DNA of 8,055 nt from Pseudomonadota bacterium (GTDB taxonomy: Bacteria; Myxococcota_A; Polyangia; Fen-1088): positions 1-8,055 of the forward strand of contig JADGRD010000137.1 of assembly GCA_017881285.1 (NCBI GenBank). The letters run 5' to 3'. Of this stretch, positions 7,801 through 8,055 are shown piece by piece. Under the pieces are notes generated by a model, which did no database searches, was not told the origin of the DNA, and saw only the letters and a program-made list of their open reading frames with translations. The number at the start of each line of letters is the position of its first letter. Positions within the stretch are counted from its first letter, which is position 1. Position numbers and translations under genes: made by a program.

Positions 7801-8055
7801 TGGCGCCGTCGCGGATTGAAGGTGGATCTCGTGATCTGGAACGAGGATCACTCCGGCTACCGGCAGGTGCTGCACGATCAGATCATGGCGCTCATCGCGG
7901 CGGGCGGCGAAAGCAACGTGACCGATCGACCGGGCGGCATCTTCGTGCGGCCGGCCGACCAGATCGCCGACGAAGATCGCATTTTGGTGCAGACCGTGGC
8001 GCGCGTCGTTGTGACCGACGCTCTCGGAGATCTGGCCGACCAGATCAGCCAGCGA
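1843..8055 (+). CDS. ndvB: Cyclic beta-1,2-glucan synthase, NdvB/ChvB/Cgs type (C-terminus beyond window)
   Basis: A membrane enzyme that polymerises UDP-glucose into beta-1,2-glucan and cyclises it, often for the periplasm. The frame is open from 1786 to the window end, about 2,071 residues from ATG 1843; the family is usually about 2,800. ATG 1867 (MLSWSGRL) is an equally possible start: 1843 has AGGCG six bases upstream, 1867 has GGGGA only three. Order: N-terminal helical region with GEWLLDNFYLVEEQIR; hydrophobic segments about 417-440 and 449-475; GT84 catalytic region with DTDTQ (642-646), EGSFIGKGIYD (724 on), SHDLAEG (753-759) and RHRWIRGDWQ (787-796); further hydrophobic segments about 833-876, 897-920 and 958-1000. 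The helical hydrolase-like region starts near 1027 (RTSPTN 1057, YNWYDT 1106, VDSGN 1125) and leads to the glycoamylase-like/GH189 cyclisation domain (about 1399-1560), with conserved acids Glu1411, Glu1453 and Glu1523. A first GH94-like module runs from about 1623 to the end (QSGLWGYSISGDLP). The C-terminal GH94 chain-length module is expected beyond 8055. Confidence 0.95.
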   Translation, partial: MRRTDRGTMLSWSGRLRGVVLGGGDVADEPPLRAELLSADQMKQHGRVLAASHELALRWAPDRLLARLSENERILSETCRLLTQALTADRHIVPAGEWLLDNFYLVEEQIRTARRHLPRGYSRELPRLSSGPSAGLPRVYDVALEAISHGDGRVDPESLGGFVAAYQTVMALKLGELWAIPIMLRLALIENLRRVAARVAGARIERERAATWAEQMAAVAKEDPKSLILVTADMARANPPMVSSFVAELAHRLQGLSLTLPLTWIEQRLSESNLTIEQMVHAENQQQAADQVSISNSIGSLRTLGATDWRKFVESVSAVEQTLREDPADVYRGMEFATRDHYRRTVEKIARRSPLAESAVARQAILLAQAGTTSDTGDERARHVGFYLIDRGLPQLERAAGMRGSIAGVLRGPGGRFSLFVYLGGIVLLAAIGTGGLVARVDADGGPRWLLALVGILSLLCASQLAVALVDWLATLLATPHMLPRLDYADGIPRQSRTLVVIPTMLSSAAAIADLVEGLEVRFLANRDENLRFALLTDLLDAREETLPEDEALVLLAKSKIEELNAKYGGPSNGPFLLLHRPRRFNPRERKWMGYERKRGKLAALNAFLRRAGPEAGPQTDFSLVVGNTAGLSEVKYVITLDTDTQLPRDAARQLVGALAHPLNRATFDERTQRVRAGYGILQPRMAESLSGVRSRYAQLWGSEPGLDPYTRAVSDVYQDLFQEGSFIGKGIYDVDAFEHALAGRFPENRILSHDLAEGCYARSGLLTDVQLYEVYPPRYSADVARRHRWIRGDWQIAFWTLPWVRAPRVGWQKNPLPLLARWKIFDNLRRSLVPVAATFLLLLGWTWLLRPWFWTLAVLGVFLVSPIVASLVDLLRKPKDVLLAQHLTGSGRSAALRFAQVGFAFACLPYEAYFSLDAILRTTFRVLISHRRLLEWGLAGDAKSSRGADLAASFRTMWSAPVLSASAALFLARVRPEALALAVPILALWFAGPAIAWWSSRPLPRRASKLTEADARFLRGVARKTWAFFEAFVGAKDHWLPPDNVQEHPALTIAHRTSPTNMGLSLLANLAAHDFGFISTGRLIERTANAIHTMKSLERHRGHFYNWYDTQSLKPLRPHYVSSVDSGNLAGHLLTLRQGLLALIDEKIAGPRLFAGMADTFAMVAAVAEDSARSDLSEVESALTLAVDVPPPTLVAARHAIASIAQAAESLAARLAAGPEGQAKVWAQALVRQCQDAMADLAFIAPWTSLPGDPSRPDGISGLDRLPTLRELAGAAPGLLPAIAERLSPGVADAHDGAELRRLIGEGSQRASKRIAVVTRLAVAAGDLTHVAYDFLFDQTRHLLAIGYNVDERRCDASFYDLLASEARLATFVAIAQGQLPQESWFALGRRLTSEGGKPILLSWSGSMFEYLMPALVMPTYEGTLLDQTCQTAVQRQIEYGAQRGVPWGMSESGYNLVDAHLNYQYQAFGVPGLGLKRGLAEDLVVAPYASLLALMVAPDEACENLHRLAFEGCEGSYGFYEAIDYTRSRLPRGQTRALVRSFMAHHQGMSLLSLAYLLLDRPMQRLFNADPAFQATTLLLQERIPKAVAPYLHTAELAQSRTAAGAAETPVRVFDTPHTSTPEVQLLSNGRYHVMVTNAGGGYSRWKDLAVTRWREDSTRDHWGTFCYVRDAANGTFWSTAYQPALTRTDSYEAIFSESRAEFRCRKHDLDAHTEIAVSPEDDIELRRITITNRARKRRTIDLTSYAEVVLAVPAADAQHPGFSNLFVQSEILRQRNAILCTRRPRSAGEAAPWMFHLMVLHGAEAGEISYETDRSRFIGRGRTVADPQAMSNGAKLSDSQGSVLDPVVAIRQRITLEPNASATVNIVTGVGETREICLGLVDKYQDRRLADRVFDLAWTHSQVALQQINASEADAQLYGGLAAAILYANASLRADPNVVKNNRRGQSGLWGYSISGDLPIVLLKIRDTANAELVRRLVQAHAYWRRRGLKVDLVIWNEDHSGYRQVLHDQIMALIAAGGESNVTDRPGGIFVRPADQIADEDRILVQTVARVVVTDALGDLADQISQR

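Noticed and set aside
6052..7875. 607-codon open frame on the minus strand
   Set aside because: It lies in exact codon register opposite the glucan synthase, so stops would need the rare codons TTA, CTA or TCA on the plus strand. The plus strand carries clear family motifs here (FEYLMP, WGMSESGYN, HHQGMS); the minus translation shows no recognisable domain.
1..8055. CRISPR arrays, tRNA or rRNA genes, insertion sequences, direct repeats
   Set aside because: None was seen on reading the window; it is almost fully occupied by the three protein genes.

Overview
GC-rich coding DNA from what is most likely a Gram-negative, probably proteobacterial, chromosome; the lineage cannot be fixed from sequence alone. 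The two reasons are a WcaJ-type lipid-linked sugar transferase and an NdvB/Cgs-type cyclic beta-1,2-glucan synthase, both typical of Gram-negative envelope polysaccharide metabolism. All supported genes are on the + strand. Both window edges cut through genes.

Layout: (1) 1-318 is the C-terminal end of a WcaJ-like undecaprenyl-phosphate glucose-1-phosphate transferase, the enzyme that starts exopolysaccharide repeat-unit assembly. (2) 319-515 is a short intergenic stretch. It holds a 36-codon hydrophobic mini-ORF (399-509) with a good ribosome binding site; its first 13 residues resemble small lmo0937/DUF5670-type membrane proteins and the rest does not. (3) 516-1631 encodes a 371-residue protein with an unusual architecture: an undescribed helical N-terminus, a GGDEF diguanylate cyclase domain with intact active site and I-site, and a C-terminal CBM48/AMPK-beta-type glycogen-binding module. 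(4) 1632-1842 is intergenic and contains a GC-rich hairpin that reads as an intrinsic terminator on the minus strand. (5) From about 1843 to the window end runs one uninterrupted frame of about 2,071 codons, the N-terminal three quarters of a cyclic beta-1,2-glucan synthase: GT84 glycosyltransferase with membrane segments, GH189-type cyclisation domain, and the first GH94-like module. Its C-terminus lies outside the window.

Taken together this is an envelope or extracellular glucan locus with a c-di-GMP-type signalling enzyme between two polysaccharide synthesis genes. The most interesting object is the GGDEF-CBM48 protein. Its architecture suggests that second-messenger synthesis could be tuned by binding to glycogen or another alpha-glucan. 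Its guanine-recognition aspartate is replaced by asparagine, so nucleotide specificity is worth testing. The functional link between the three genes is inferred from proximity only.
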